NCBI RefSeq assembly: GCF_937910895.1
Contig: NZ_CALEMI010000157.1
Location: forward strand, 1-64,000
Length of the DNA stretch: 64,000 bases
DNA from: an uncultured Dokdonia sp.
GTDB taxonomy: Bacteria; Bacteroidota; Bacteroidia; Flavobacteriales; Flavobacteriaceae
Direction of reading: 5' to 3'
Below the pieces are notes generated by a model. The model worked only from the letters and a program-made list of their open reading frames with translations, did no database searches and was not told where the DNA came from. A program made the translations under genes and the position numbers. Position 1 is the stretch's first letter; the number at the start of each line of letters is the position of its first letter. Of the stretch, positions 54,705 through 64,000 are shown in pieces.

Positions 54705-54724
54705 TACGCTTTCGCGAAAGCGTA
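54705..54724. repeat. Palindromic repeat, upstream of ruvA
   Basis: TACGCTTTCGCGAAAGCGTA, a perfect 20-bp palindrome 16 bases after the maeB stop and 77 bases before the ruvA start. Confidence 0.95.
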
Positions 54725-54801
54725 CCCACAGAGAATCTATCAATAAATACCCCTTGGTAAAGATATTTTCTTACATTTACGGGCTTAACACCAGAAAAAA
54801 G

Positions 54802-55383
54802 ATGATTACTCATATAAGGGGTAGGCTTATCGAAAAAAACCCAACCTATGTTGTCGTAGACTGCAATGGAGTGGGGTATTTTATAAATATATCTCTTCAT
54901 ACCTTTTCTGCACTCCCTAAAGAAGAAGCAATATCCATATACACACACCTCCAAGTAAAAGAAGATAGTCACACGCTATTCGGATTTATGGACGTGATGG
55001 AACGTGAGATTTTTAGATTGTTGATTTCTGTATCTGGAATTGGATCTAGTACCGCTAGAACGATGTTATCTTCACTACATCCTGATCAGATAAAACAAGC
55101 GATCGCATCTGGCGATGTAGTTACTATTCAAGGAATCAAAGGAATAGGAGTGAAAACAGCACAACGTGTTATTTTAGATTTAAAAGATAAAATCTTAAAA
55201 GTGTTTGATTTAGATGTCAATTCTGCTGTGCAAAGCAATACACAGAAAGAAGAAGCGTTATCAGCATTAGAAACATTAGGTTTTGCAAGGAAACAATCAG
55301 AAAGAGTTTGTATGCAAATCCTTAAGGAAAAGCCAGACGCGAGTGTAGAGACCATTATAAAGGAAGCATTAAAAAAACTATAA
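54802..55383 (+). CDS. ruvA: Holliday junction DNA-binding subunit RuvA
   Basis: 193 residues from ATG 54802 (MITHIRGRLIEKNPTYVVVDCNGVGY), the standard RuvA start. A longer in-frame ATG at 54754 is rejected. Two helix-hairpin-helix motifs are seen: LISVSGIGSSTARTMLS and IQGIKGIGVKTAQRVILDLKD. The C-terminal domain III (ALETLGFARKQSERVCMQIL) contacts RuvB. It forms tetramers on four-way junctions. sprA follows seven bases after the stop. Confidence 0.97.
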   Translation: MITHIRGRLIEKNPTYVVVDCNGVGYFINISLHTFSALPKEEAISIYTHLQVKEDSHTLFGFMDVMEREIFRLLISVSGIGSSTARTMLSSLHPDQIKQAIASGDVVTIQGIKGIGVKTAQRVILDLKDKILKVFDLDVNSAVQSNTQKEEALSALETLGFARKQSERVCMQILKEKPDASVETIIKEALKKL

Positions 55384-55390
55384 AGCCATT

Positions 55391-58300
55391 TTGGGGACAA
55401 AATTTTACTTAAAATTACATATACCTTTCGTCGTTGTCGTGAGTTTGCTCTTCTTAGGAACATCTTCATTACTAGCACAAGAGGATAACCAGCCAACAGC
55501 ACAAGATTCTATCACTACATTTTCTTTTGGAAATTTATCTTTGCCCAATCCTGATAGTATTGTCTTAAAATACACCTATGATCCAGAAACAGATAGGTAT
55601 GTGTATACAGAGCAATTAGGATCTTTCAATATCAATTATCCACTCATTTTAACTCCTGAAGAATATTTTCGTCGCCTTAGAAATGAGCAGATGAAACAAT
55701 ATTTTGATGAGAAAGTAGCTGCACTCGATGGTCGAACAGAAGATGGAAAAGATGCTCAAAAAAGTTTGATTCCTACATTGTATGTAAAGTCTGATCTCTT
55801 TGAAACCATTTTTGGAGGTAATGAAATAGAATTTACCCCACAAGGATCTGTAGAGATGGATTTAGGGATTCTATTTACAAAACAAGATAACCCTGCCTTT
55901 TCACCCCGTAATAGAAGTAACTTAACCTTTGATTTTGATCAACGTATTAGTTTGAGTTTATTAGGAAAAGTAGGAGAACGTTTACAGGTAACGGCAAATT
56001 ATGACACAGAATCTACTTTTGATTTTCAAAATCAAATTAAATTAGAGTATACCCCTACCGAAGATGATATTATTCAAAAAATAGAAGTTGGTAATGTCAC
56101 AATGCCTCTTAATAGTTCTCTGATACAAGGATCTCAAAGTTTATTTGGGGTAAAAACAGAATTACAATTTGGAAAAACAAGCATAACAGCTGTATTTGCA
56201 GAAAACAGATCACAACCTCAAACAGTAACATCAGAAGGTGGGGCAACCGTTCAGGATTTTGAAGTAGCAGCGCTAGATTATGATGAGAATAGACACTTTT
56301 TCTTAGCGCACTATTTTAGAGATAACTATGACGAATCTTTAAGAAATTATCCATTTATAAATAATAATATTCAAATTACACGTTTGGAAATTTGGATTAC
56401 CAATAGGCAAAACCAAACGCAAGATGCTCGTAATATTGTTGCTATTCAAGATATTGGAGAAGCAGATCCTACCAATATAGGATTAGATTTTCCTCCTCCA
56501 GGATTTTTAAATAATCCAGCAAGCTCTTTTCCAGATAACAGAAATAATGATTTTAATCCTAGAGGAATTACAGATCCTAGTGTACAATCGGTACTCAATA
56601 CTGCTATTAGAGATGTAGCGACTGTAGAACAAGGATTTGGAGGCGTTCAAGTAAGTGATGGTGTTGATTATGTGTTATTAGAAAATGCACGTAAACTTCA
56701 ACCTAATCAATACACATTATACCCACAATTAGGATATATTTCTTTAAGTCAACGATTAAATAATGATGAGGTGCTTGGTGTTGCTTTCCAATATACAGTA
56801 GGAGGTCAAGTATTTCAAGTTGGAGAATTTGCAAATGATGGAATAGAAGCAACTAATGGAAGTCGTCCAGATGATGATGCTGATGGAATTCCTGATATTG
56901 CTGATGCAGATAGTCCAGTAGTGAGGCCCGATCAAGATAATGATGGTATCGCCGATAATGCTGATGCCGACGTAAATGGTGATGGTGTTCTTAACGGACA
57001 AGATGCCGATGGGAACGGAATTTTAGATTCAGTGATTCCCGCAGGGCAAGCAGGTAGTCCGCAAAACCTTGTAGTTAAAATGCTGAAAAGTAATTTAACA
57101 AATGTAGAAGAACCTGTCTGGGATTTGATGATGAAAAACATCTATCCCTTAGGTGCTTTTCAATTAGAGCAAGAAGGGTTTCGTATGAATATTGTGTATT
57201 CAGATCCTTCTCCTTTAAACTTTATAACCCCAGTTCCTGGCGCTACGTTACCTACCTTATTTAATGGACAGGTTGATTTTGTAGAAGGCGACAACACAGA
57301 TTTAGGGCCTTTGGAATCTAATACACTATTACGATTATTTAATTTAGATCGATTAACTTCTTTTGGAGACCCGCAGGTAGGAGGAGATGGTTTCTTTGAT
57401 TTTGTGCCAGGTACTACCGTGCATGTTCAAAACGGAAGTATTGTTTTTACTACAGTAGAGCCTTTTGGAGAACATCTGTTTGACTTGCTGAGTGTAGATG
57501 ATGATATGGAAAATTATGAGGATGTCAACACATTTAATCCTCATCAAGCAGAGTATGTATATGAAACCTTATATAACTCAACCAAAACAATAGCTCGTGA
57601 TAATGCTGAGAAAAATAAATTCCTTCTAAAAGGACGTTATAAATCCACACAAGAACAAGGAATCCCTTTAGGAGCCTTTAATGTTCCTCAAGGGTCAGTA
57701 ACGGTAACTGCTGGAGGTAGAGTCCTTGTAGAAGGGTTAGATTATACGGTAAATTATCAGTTAGGACGTGTGATTATTTTAGATAAGTCACTAGAAGCTT
57801 CTGGAATTCCAATCTCTGCTTCGGTAGAAAACAATGCCGTTTTTGGACAGCAGAATAAGCGTTTTACGGGTCTTAATGTAGAGCATCGTTTTAGTGAAGA
57901 CTTTATTATTGGAGGTACATTTTTGAACTTAAATGAACGACCTCTAACACAAAAAGCAACTTATAGTTTTGAGCCTATAAATAATACCATATTTGGTATT
58001 AATGCAAGTTACGCTACAGAAGTCCCTTTCTTAACGAGATTGGTGAATAAACTTCCAAATATTGATACGGATGCTCCTTCCAACTTTTCTATTAGAGGAG
58101 AAGCCGCATTTTTATCTCCGGGACAACCTAAAGGAACTGATTTTAATGGAGAAGCTACTTCATATATAGAAGATTTTGAAGCATCACAAACAGCTATCGA
58201 CGTCAGTAGTCCTTTACAGTGGTTCTTAGCTTCTGCACCCATCGGTTTTGGAGGAGAGTTCCCCAATAATGATCTTTCAGTAGGTTTTAAAAGAGCAAGA

Positions 58301-61300
58301 TTAGCTTGGTATACGATTGACCCTGTATTTTATAACTCACAACGTCCAGATGGAATTTCTGATACAGATCTTTCATTACCAGAAACGCGTCGTGTTTTTA
58401 GAGATGAAATTTTTCCACAACAAGATATTGTTGCAGGTCAAACACAAGCGTTATTTACACTTGATTTAGCTTATTTTCCTGATGAAAGAGGACCTTATAA
58501 CTATAGTACAGATGCACAAGACCAGCAATTAAGTAATCCACAAGAAAATTTTGGGGGGATTATGAGACAATTGACCTCTACAGATTTTGAACAGGCCAAT
58601 GTCGAATTTGTCGAATTTTGGGTGTTAGATCCGTTTTTTGCTAATAATGACACGACCAATCCAGGAGGTAAATTAACAATAAATCTAGGTAGTATATCAG
58701 AAGATATTCTTAAAGATGGTCGTAAGCAATATGAGAACGGGCTTCCAGAAGTTGGGTTTCCACAACCTGGATTTGATGATGCAACAACTTCTACCAATTG
58801 GGGTAAAGTGCCTACCAATCAATCACTGGTATATGCTTTTGATACAGATGGTGCTGCGCGTGCCAATCAAGACATTGGATATGATGGTTTAAATGATTTA
58901 GAAGAAGCAAATATGTATCCTGGATTTGCAGGCCTTCCAGATCCCGCGGGAGATAACTATGATTATTTCTTAAACGCGCAAGGAAATGTTATTGAGCGTT
59001 ATAAAAGCTTTAATAACTTACAAGGTAATTCACCTGTAGAGGTAACGCAAACCAATAGAGGATCTACTACGTTTCCAGATATAGAAGATGTCAATCGTGA
59101 CAATACTATGAATACGATAGATGCCTATTATGAATATGAATTAGACATTAATCCAGGAAGTCTTAATGTCGAAACAAACGAATTTGTTACAGACGTACGT
59201 GAACTTACCGTAACGACTCAAGATGGATCTTCATTGCCTACACGTTGGGTACAATTTAGAGTTCCTATTAATCAGGCAACAAATGTTGTTGGAGGGATTT
59301 CTGACTTCAGAGCCATACGTTTTATGCGTATGTATATGAGTGATTGGCAAAATGATATTGTACTACGTTTTGGAACCTTAGATTTAGTTCGTGGAGATTT
59401 TAGAAGATATTTATTGACATTAGATCCAGACGAAACAACAGAGCAAGATCAGGGAGATAACACACTGTTTGAAGTTGCTGCTGTGAATATAGAAGCAAAT
59501 GAAACGCGTTCTCCAGTACCTTATAACTTGCCACCAGGAGTACAGAGAGAACGATTAAATAACAACAATAATAATATTCGTCAAAACGAGCAGTCACTTT
59601 CTATTCGTGTCAATAACCTTGAAGAACAGGATGCCCGCGGAGTGTATAAGTTCTATAATTTGGATATGAGGCAGTATAGAAATCTGCGTATGTTTATGCA
59701 CGCAGAAGCCTTGGTTGAAGATGGTAGTGACGGCTTAAATAATGATAATATTGTTGGTTTTGTACGTATGGGTACAGACCTTAATAGCAACTTCTATCAG
59801 ATAGAATTAGGGTTAGAGCCAACTCCTTTTGGAGTATCTCAAGTAGACAGAGAAGCGATATGGCCTTCTGTAAATGAAATGAATCTAGATTTACAGTTGT
59901 TGCAGACGATTAAAGCAAAAGTAGTTTCTGGTGATGTAGATAATGATCCAGATGCTATTACTTATTTTGATCAAAATGGCGAGCGTATACTAAATGCAGC
60001 TGAGGTCTGTTATGTGCCAGGCGAACTACGTATAGGAATAAAAGGACTTCCTAGTTTTGGTGATATTAGAACCTTATTGTTAGGTGTAAAAAACGGAAAT
60101 CCAACTACAAGTATAGATGTAGGATGTTCTCCTGGAGAGATAGGTGGAGAAGTATGGTTTAATGAATTACGTCTTTCAGAATTAAGTAATGAAGGAGGTT
60201 GGGCAGCTGTTATAAATGCAGATGGGAATATAGCCGATTTTGCAACAGTATCTGCGACAACTAGACAAAGTACTGTAGGATTCGGGAGCATAGAGCAAGG
60301 CCCAGCAGAGCGAAGTCTAGAAGATGTTTTTCAATATGATGTGGTGACTAATGTAAATGTTGGACAGTTATTGCCTAAAAAATGGGGGATTCAATTGCCA
60401 TTTAATTATGCAGTAGGAGAAGAAGTGATCACACCAAAATTTGATCCTCAATTTTTAGATCTAGAACTAGAGAATAGACTTGATAATGCATTGACTCAAG
60501 AAGAGAGAGATGATATAGAAGGTGCTGCTATTGATTACACCAGAAGAAAAAGTATTAACTTTATTGGAGTACGTAAAGAACGTACGGGAGATAAAAAACC
60601 AATGCCTTATGATGTAGAGAATCTAACATTCTCATATTCATATAGCCAGATAGATCATAAAGATTTTGAGATTGAGCAATCCAGAGATCAGAATGTACGC
60701 TTAGGCGGTGTTTATAATTTTGATTTTCCAAGTAAACCTGTAGAGCCTTTTAAGGAGAATGATTCCCTTTTTACAGGGAAGTATTGGAAGTTTCTTAAAG
60801 ATTTTAATTTTAATTATTTACCATCCAATGTATCTGTGAGTTCTAATATTGTGCGACAGTACAATGAGCAGAAATTTAGAGATCTCGTAGGAAATGACAG
60901 TGACATAAGTCTTCCTAGACTTTTTCAACGTAATTATCTATTTGATTGGCAATACAGTGTGAATTTGCCGATTACAAATAGTCTTAGGGTTAATTATGAT
61001 GTAAGCCATAATCGTATTGTTCGTAATTATCTGGATAGGGATGGGAATCCAGATTTTCTGGATGAAAATGGAGACGAAATAGAAGGCTTTGGAGTTTATA
61101 ATGGATTCTTTGATATAGGACAACCCAATACACATTTTGGAACCTTACAATTAAACTATGATCTTCCTTTTGATAAGTTCCCGTTCTTAGAGTGGATTTC
61201 AAATACCACATATTCTTATACGGCTAGTTATACTTGGCAAAGAGGATCACAACAATTCCAAACCCTAGAGGGTATTCCAGATTTAGGAAACTCTGTAGAG

Positions 61301-62875
61301 AACAGAAATACCCATGCTATTAATAGTACCTTAGAGATGGATAAGCTTTATAAATACATAGGGCTTACCAAGAAAACAAAAGGAGGGAAGAGTGTAAAAG
61401 ATAGGCTAGGAAACTTACCATCTCCTGAAGATGAAGAAAACTCAAAAGGGACATCCCTTACTGGTAGAGGTCCAAATTCAAATTCAAGTACATTAAGTGG
61501 TAGTGATAAAGCACTCAATACAGGTGTTGGGCTTTTAACAGCATTAAAAAGAGTACAGATCAACTATCAAGAAGATAATGGTCTCTTTTTGCCAGGATAC
61601 TTACCTTCTATAGGTTTTACAGGGAGTTTAAGACCTACAGCAGGATTTATTTTTGGAAGTCAGGCAGAAGTGAGAGAATTGGCTGCTCGTAATGGATGGT
61701 TAACTTTATTTCAAGATTTCAACCAGCAATACAGAGAGATCGAAAGTAGAAACTTAGGGATACAGGCGCGTATAGGGCTGTTAAAGGATTTAGATATAGA
61801 CCTTAACTTCAATCGTATTTTCCAAGAAAACTATGCTGAAAATTACCGAGTAAGTCCTGAAACACTTCAATATGAATCGCTAACGGGAAATAATTTTGGA
61901 AACTTTAATATCTCAACCATACTTATAGGTACTGCTTTTAATAAGAGTACATCAGATATTTCAGAAACATTCAATACATTTAGATCAAATCGTCTTCAAG
62001 TTGCAGATCGTCTGGCAACAAATTTTTATGGAACAACAGAATTTGAAAGAGATGAAAATGGATTCCCAGAAGGCTTCGGACGAACCAACCAATCGGTATT
62101 ATTACCAGCGTTTTTAGCTGCATATACAGGCAAGGACGTTTCAAAAACAAAAACAGGTCCCTTTAGAGATATCCCACTTCCTAATTGGAATCTTAAATAC
62201 ACGGGATTAATGCGTCTTAAGTGGTTTAAAGATCGATTTAAGAGATTCTCTATGCAACATGGCTATACTGCTGGTTATACCGTTAATCAGTTCAATACCA
62301 ATCTTGCTTTTAACAGAGATACCGATTTTGATCCTGAAACAGCACAAATAGATCAGGCAGGAAACTTTTTAAATCCAACATTGTTTGGAAGTGTAACTCT
62401 TACAGAGCAATTTACACCATTACTTCGCTTGGATTTTGAAATGAAAAACTCTGTTAAGATCCTCGCAGAAGTAAAACGAGATAGAGCTTTAGGATTAAGT
62501 TTTGACAATAATATCCTTACAGAAATAAAAGGAGACGAGTATGTTTTAGGATTAGGATATCGGATCAAAGACTTAACGTTTGTGACTAATTTTGGAGGTA
62601 GAAGAAAAGTATTAAAAAGTGACCTTAACTTTAAAGCAGACCTTTCATTACGACGTAATGAGACCATTATCAGATATCTTGATATAGATAATAGTCAGAC
62701 TACAGCTGGTCAAGATATATATGGATTGCAATTTACAGTAGATTACGCCTTAAGTAAAAACTTGACCGCACTATTCTTTTATGACCATACATTTTCTACA
62801 TTTGCAATATCGACAGCATTTCCACAAACAACAATTAGATCAGGATTTACATTACGATATAATTTTGGAAACTAG
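55391..62875 (+). CDS. sprA: Gliding motility / type IX secretion translocon protein SprA
   Basis: 2494 residues, the size of SprA, the very large outer-membrane beta-barrel that forms the translocon of the type IX secretion system. Starts with TTG (55391); no in-frame ATG follows the last upstream stop before a signal peptide of about 30 residues ending SLLAQ. The body has the SprA repeats with long beta-rich regions. An acidic insert at residues about 494-549 (DDDADGIPDIADADSP...DQDNDGIADNADADVNGDG) has the form of thrombospondin type 3 calcium-binding repeats. The last strand ends TLRYNFGN. No palindromic repeat lies in its 7.5 kb. Confidence 0.96.
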   Translation: MGTKFYLKLHIPFVVVVSLLFLGTSSLLAQEDNQPTAQDSITTFSFGNLSLPNPDSIVLKYTYDPETDRYVYTEQLGSFNINYPLILTPEEYFRRLRNEQMKQYFDEKVAALDGRTEDGKDAQKSLIPTLYVKSDLFETIFGGNEIEFTPQGSVEMDLGILFTKQDNPAFSPRNRSNLTFDFDQRISLSLLGKVGERLQVTANYDTESTFDFQNQIKLEYTPTEDDIIQKIEVGNVTMPLNSSLIQGSQSLFGVKTELQFGKTSITAVFAENRSQPQTVTSEGGATVQDFEVAALDYDENRHFFLAHYFRDNYDESLRNYPFINNNIQITRLEIWITNRQNQTQDARNIVAIQDIGEADPTNIGLDFPPPGFLNNPASSFPDNRNNDFNPRGITDPSVQSVLNTAIRDVATVEQGFGGVQVSDGVDYVLLENARKLQPNQYTLYPQLGYISLSQRLNNDEVLGVAFQYTVGGQVFQVGEFANDGIEATNGSRPDDDADGIPDIADADSPVVRPDQDNDGIADNADADVNGDGVLNGQDADGNGILDSVIPAGQAGSPQNLVVKMLKSNLTNVEEPVWDLMMKNIYPLGAFQLEQEGFRMNIVYSDPSPLNFITPVPGATLPTLFNGQVDFVEGDNTDLGPLESNTLLRLFNLDRLTSFGDPQVGGDGFFDFVPGTTVHVQNGSIVFTTVEPFGEHLFDLLSVDDDMENYEDVNTFNPHQAEYVYETLYNSTKTIARDNAEKNKFLLKGRYKSTQEQGIPLGAFNVPQGSVTVTAGGRVLVEGLDYTVNYQLGRVIILDKSLEASGIPISASVENNAVFGQQNKRFTGLNVEHRFSEDFIIGGTFLNLNERPLTQKATYSFEPINNTIFGINASYATEVPFLTRLVNKLPNIDTDAPSNFSIRGEAAFLSPGQPKGTDFNGEATSYIEDFEASQTAIDVSSPLQWFLASAPIGFGGEFPNNDLSVGFKRARLAWYTIDPVFYNSQRPDGISDTDLSLPETRRVFRDEIFPQQDIVAGQTQALFTLDLAYFPDERGPYNYSTDAQDQQLSNPQENFGGIMRQLTSTDFEQANVEFVEFWVLDPFFANNDTTNPGGKLTINLGSISEDILKDGRKQYENGLPEVGFPQPGFDDATTSTNWGKVPTNQSLVYAFDTDGAARANQDIGYDGLNDLEEANMYPGFAGLPDPAGDNYDYFLNAQGNVIERYKSFNNLQGNSPVEVTQTNRGSTTFPDIEDVNRDNTMNTIDAYYEYELDINPGSLNVETNEFVTDVRELTVTTQDGSSLPTRWVQFRVPINQATNVVGGISDFRAIRFMRMYMSDWQNDIVLRFGTLDLVRGDFRRYLLTLDPDETTEQDQGDNTLFEVAAVNIEANETRSPVPYNLPPGVQRERLNNNNNNIRQNEQSLSIRVNNLEEQDARGVYKFYNLDMRQYRNLRMFMHAEALVEDGSDGLNNDNIVGFVRMGTDLNSNFYQIELGLEPTPFGVSQVDREAIWPSVNEMNLDLQLLQTIKAKVVSGDVDNDPDAITYFDQNGERILNAAEVCYVPGELRIGIKGLPSFGDIRTLLLGVKNGNPTTSIDVGCSPGEIGGEVWFNELRLSELSNEGGWAAVINADGNIADFATVSATTRQSTVGFGSIEQGPAERSLEDVFQYDVVTNVNVGQLLPKKWGIQLPFNYAVGEEVITPKFDPQFLDLELENRLDNALTQEERDDIEGAAIDYTRRKSINFIGVRKERTGDKKPMPYDVENLTFSYSYSQIDHKDFEIEQSRDQNVRLGGVYNFDFPSKPVEPFKENDSLFTGKYWKFLKDFNFNYLPSNVSVSSNIVRQYNEQKFRDLVGNDSDISLPRLFQRNYLFDWQYSVNLPITNSLRVNYDVSHNRIVRNYLDRDGNPDFLDENGDEIEGFGVYNGFFDIGQPNTHFGTLQLNYDLPFDKFPFLEWISNTTYSYTASYTWQRGSQQFQTLEGIPDLGNSVENRNTHAINSTLEMDKLYKYIGLTKKTKGGKSVKDRLGNLPSPEDEENSKGTSLTGRGPNSNSSTLSGSDKALNTGVGLLTALKRVQINYQEDNGLFLPGYLPSIGFTGSLRPTAGFIFGSQAEVRELAARNGWLTLFQDFNQQYREIESRNLGIQARIGLLKDLDIDLNFNRIFQENYAENYRVSPETLQYESLTGNNFGNFNISTILIGTAFNKSTSDISETFNTFRSNRLQVADRLATNFYGTTEFERDENGFPEGFGRTNQSVLLPAFLAAYTGKDVSKTKTGPFRDIPLPNWNLKYTGLMRLKWFKDRFKRFSMQHGYTAGYTVNQFNTNLAFNRDTDFDPETAQIDQAGNFLNPTLFGSVTLTEQFTPLLRLDFEMKNSVKILAEVKRDRALGLSFDNNILTEIKGDEYVLGLGYRIKDLTFVTNFGGRRKVLKSDLNFKADLSLRRNETIIRYLDIDNSQTTAGQDIYGLQFTVDYALSKNLTALFFYDHTFSTFAISTAFPQTTIRSGFTLRYNFGN

Positions 62876-62898
62876 AATACGATGATATATGTATTTTA

Positions 62899-62918
62899 AC
62901 CGCTTTCGCGAAAGCATA
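62899..62918. repeat. Palindromic repeat, upstream of gcvH
   Basis: Core CTTTCGCGAAAG at 62903-62914 with partly matched arms, 27 bases after the sprA stop and 33 bases before the gcvH start. Confidence 0.9.
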
Positions 62919-62950
62919 AAAAAATAGCACAAACACATAAAAATAAACTA

Positions 62951-63331
62951 ATGAGCATACCAGCAGAATTAAAGTACACAAGCGATCACGAGTGGGTACG
63001 TATCGAAGGAGATATTGCTACCGTAGGTATTACACATTTTGCCCAAGGAGAATTGGGAGATATTGTATATGTTGAAGTAGAAACAGTAGATGAAACTCTT
63101 GATAAAGATGAAGTTTTTGGAACTGTAGAAGCAGTAAAAACAGTGTCTGATCTTTTTCTTCCATTAACGGGAGAGATTATAGCATTTAATGAAGCACTAG
63201 AAGACGATCCAGAATTGGTAAATAAAGACCCTTATGGAGAAGGTTGGATGATTAAATTAAAGATAGCTAACACAGATGAAATTGCAGATTTACTAGACTC
63301 AGAACAATATGCATCTGAAATCGGAGCATAG
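62951..63331 (+). CDS. gcvH: Glycine cleavage system H protein
   Basis: 126 residues, the normal size. The lipoyl lysine is in VFGTVEAVKTVSDLFLPL. It shuttles the aminomethyl group between P, T and L proteins in glycine cleavage. No gcvP or gcvT is present here. The next gene overlaps its end by 23 bases. Confidence 0.97.
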   Translation: MSIPAELKYTSDHEWVRIEGDIATVGITHFAQGELGDIVYVEVETVDETLDKDEVFGTVEAVKTVSDLFLPLTGEIIAFNEALEDDPELVNKDPYGEGWMIKLKIANTDEIADLLDSEQYASEIGA

Positions 63332-63731
63332 GGTTATATTTACAATCGCTGTTTTTTATACCATAGCTCTTACAGCAGGATCTTTAATGCGTCCAATACA
63401 TATTGTTGATGATCCTATGTCAAATATAGATAAGCTCTTGCATGCAGGAGCTTATTTTGGTTTAACAGCATTATGGGTTCTTTGGGTACTCTTTAAACGC
63501 TCAAGCAAAACAAATACTACTAGTTCTAAAAAGTTGTGGCAAATTTTTCTAGGTATCGGCATAATAGTTGTAATGTATGGTGTATTGATGGAGGTGTTGC
63601 AAGGAACGCTCACATCTTACAGAACCCCTGATGTATGGGATATTTTGGCAAATACCACAGGTAGTGTTCTTGCATTAGTAGCTTGTCTACTGTATATTAA
63701 CAAATCTAAGATGCTAAAATCAGGTTTTTAG
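63309..63731 (+). CDS. VanZ-like membrane protein
   Basis: 140 residues with about four helices. VanZ family pattern: DKLLHAGAYFGLTALW and then GVLMEVLQGTLTSYRTPDVWDILANTTGSVLA. Function of the family is not clear; some members give teicoplanin resistance. The start overlaps gcvH by 23 bases; no better start is seen. Its position between gcvH and tonB is common in Flavobacteria. Confidence 0.85.
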   Translation: MHLKSEHRVIFTIAVFYTIALTAGSLMRPIHIVDDPMSNIDKLLHAGAYFGLTALWVLWVLFKRSSKTNTTSSKKLWQIFLGIGIIVVMYGVLMEVLQGTLTSYRTPDVWDILANTTGSVLALVACLLYINKSKMLKSGF

Positions 63732-63784
63732 TTTTATTTTAGGAATTTATTTCGTTATTTTAGCTTCTTTAATACTCACAATTT

Positions 63785-64000
63785 ATGGAAAACAAGAAAA
63801 ATCCAAAAGCTGACCTTAGCAAACGTAGTTTACTATTTTTTCAGTTAGGTCTCGTAGCTGTTCTTTTGACTACTTATTTGGTGATCGAAAAGAAAACTTA
63901 CGAAAAGAGCGATATGAACTTAGCACTTTTAAGTGCAGACGATGATGATGAAGATATTCCAATCGTAGAGCTTAATACACCACCACCTCCACCACCACCT
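63785..64000 (+). CDS. tonB: TonB energy transducer, N-terminus (cut by window end)
   Basis: 72 residues are seen. A short Lys-rich start (MENKKNPKADLSKR), one helix (LLFFQLGLVAVLLTTYLVI), an acidic stretch (ADDDDEDIP) and then the run of Pro that begins the TonB linker. The C-terminal domain lies beyond the window. It passes energy from ExbB/ExbD to outer-membrane receptors. ATG 63785 lies in an A/T-rich gap after VanZ. Confidence 0.85.
   Translation, partial: MENKKNPKADLSKRSLLFFQLGLVAVLLTTYLVIEKKTYEKSDMNLALLSADDDDEDIPIVELNTPPPPPPP

Noticed and set aside
906-62918. Palindromic repeats as a CRISPR array or LexA regulon
   Set aside because: Copies are spread singly kilobases apart with no spacers, and most lie inside genes, unlike CRISPR repeats or operators.

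Overview
The window is a stretch of a low-GC marine Bacteroidetes chromosome, almost certainly family Flavobacteriaceae. Three things point there: the sprA gliding/type IX secretion gene in the order maeB-ruvA-sprA-gcvH-VanZ-tonB, an alternative complex III (act) operon feeding a caa3/aa3-type oxidase, and promoters of the Bacteroidetes type (TTTG, about 19 bp, TAnnTTTG). The genus cannot be fixed from the sequence alone. A Dokdonia-like genome is a guess. There is no CRISPR array, prophage, transposase, plasmid function or rRNA operon. Most genes are ordinary chromosomal genes.

Layout. 1-1.8 kb: end of a mevalonate-pathway GHMP kinase, then a UbiA prenyltransferase. 1.8-3.9 kb (minus): a radical SAM/HhH protein with its DUF4130-type partner, a putative DNA repair or modification pair. 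4.0-5.0 kb: nitrilase, followed by a repeat-filled gap. 5.3-7.0 kb: ExbD and an RsuA-type pseudouridine synthase. 7.0-14.1 kb: two opposed envelope-glycan gene sets, a plus-strand GT2/LABN/GT39 set and a minus-strand GT-C/GT2/GT2/MORN operon. 14.2-20.4 kb: FAD oxidoreductase with a decayed tandem repeat of its own 3' end, GreA-like protein, methyltransferase, ABC ATPase, metallophosphoesterase, cysteine-less thioredoxin-fold protein and polysaccharide deacetylase. 20.4-23.8 kb: a large DUF2723 (GT117-like) membrane protein. 23.9 kb: tRNA-Gln. 24.1-30.1 kb: universal stress protein, rimP-nusA-infB behind a leader terminator, and a SPOR protein. 30.4-42.2 kb: actABCDEF-coxBA. 42.4-46.4 kb: small lipoprotein, ruvB, a cytochrome P450, queG. 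46.6-52.3 kb: a trehalose/disaccharide cluster (two MFS carriers, trehalase, PfkB kinase). 52.4-64 kb: maeB, ruvA, sprA, gcvH, VanZ-like, tonB (cut by the window end).

The strongest signal that genes do not explain is a short perfect palindrome with core CTTTCGCGAAAG, often extended to TACGCTTTCGCGAAAGCGTA. I found about 19 copies scattered through the window, at most one per gene, read in all three frames (LSRK, AFAKA, RFRES) and also sitting in front of ruvA, ruvB and gcvH. A second, weaker repeat family (CTGAGC...GAAGT type) occurs three times, once inside trehalase next to half of the first palindrome. Other points worth a look are a three-stem intergenic element at 5.14-5.21 kb, an intrinsic terminator in the rimP-nusA-infB leader, a roughly 139-bp decayed tandem repeat at 15.3-15.6 kb, His-rich tails on three neighbouring respiratory proteins, and an HhH domain fused to ActC.
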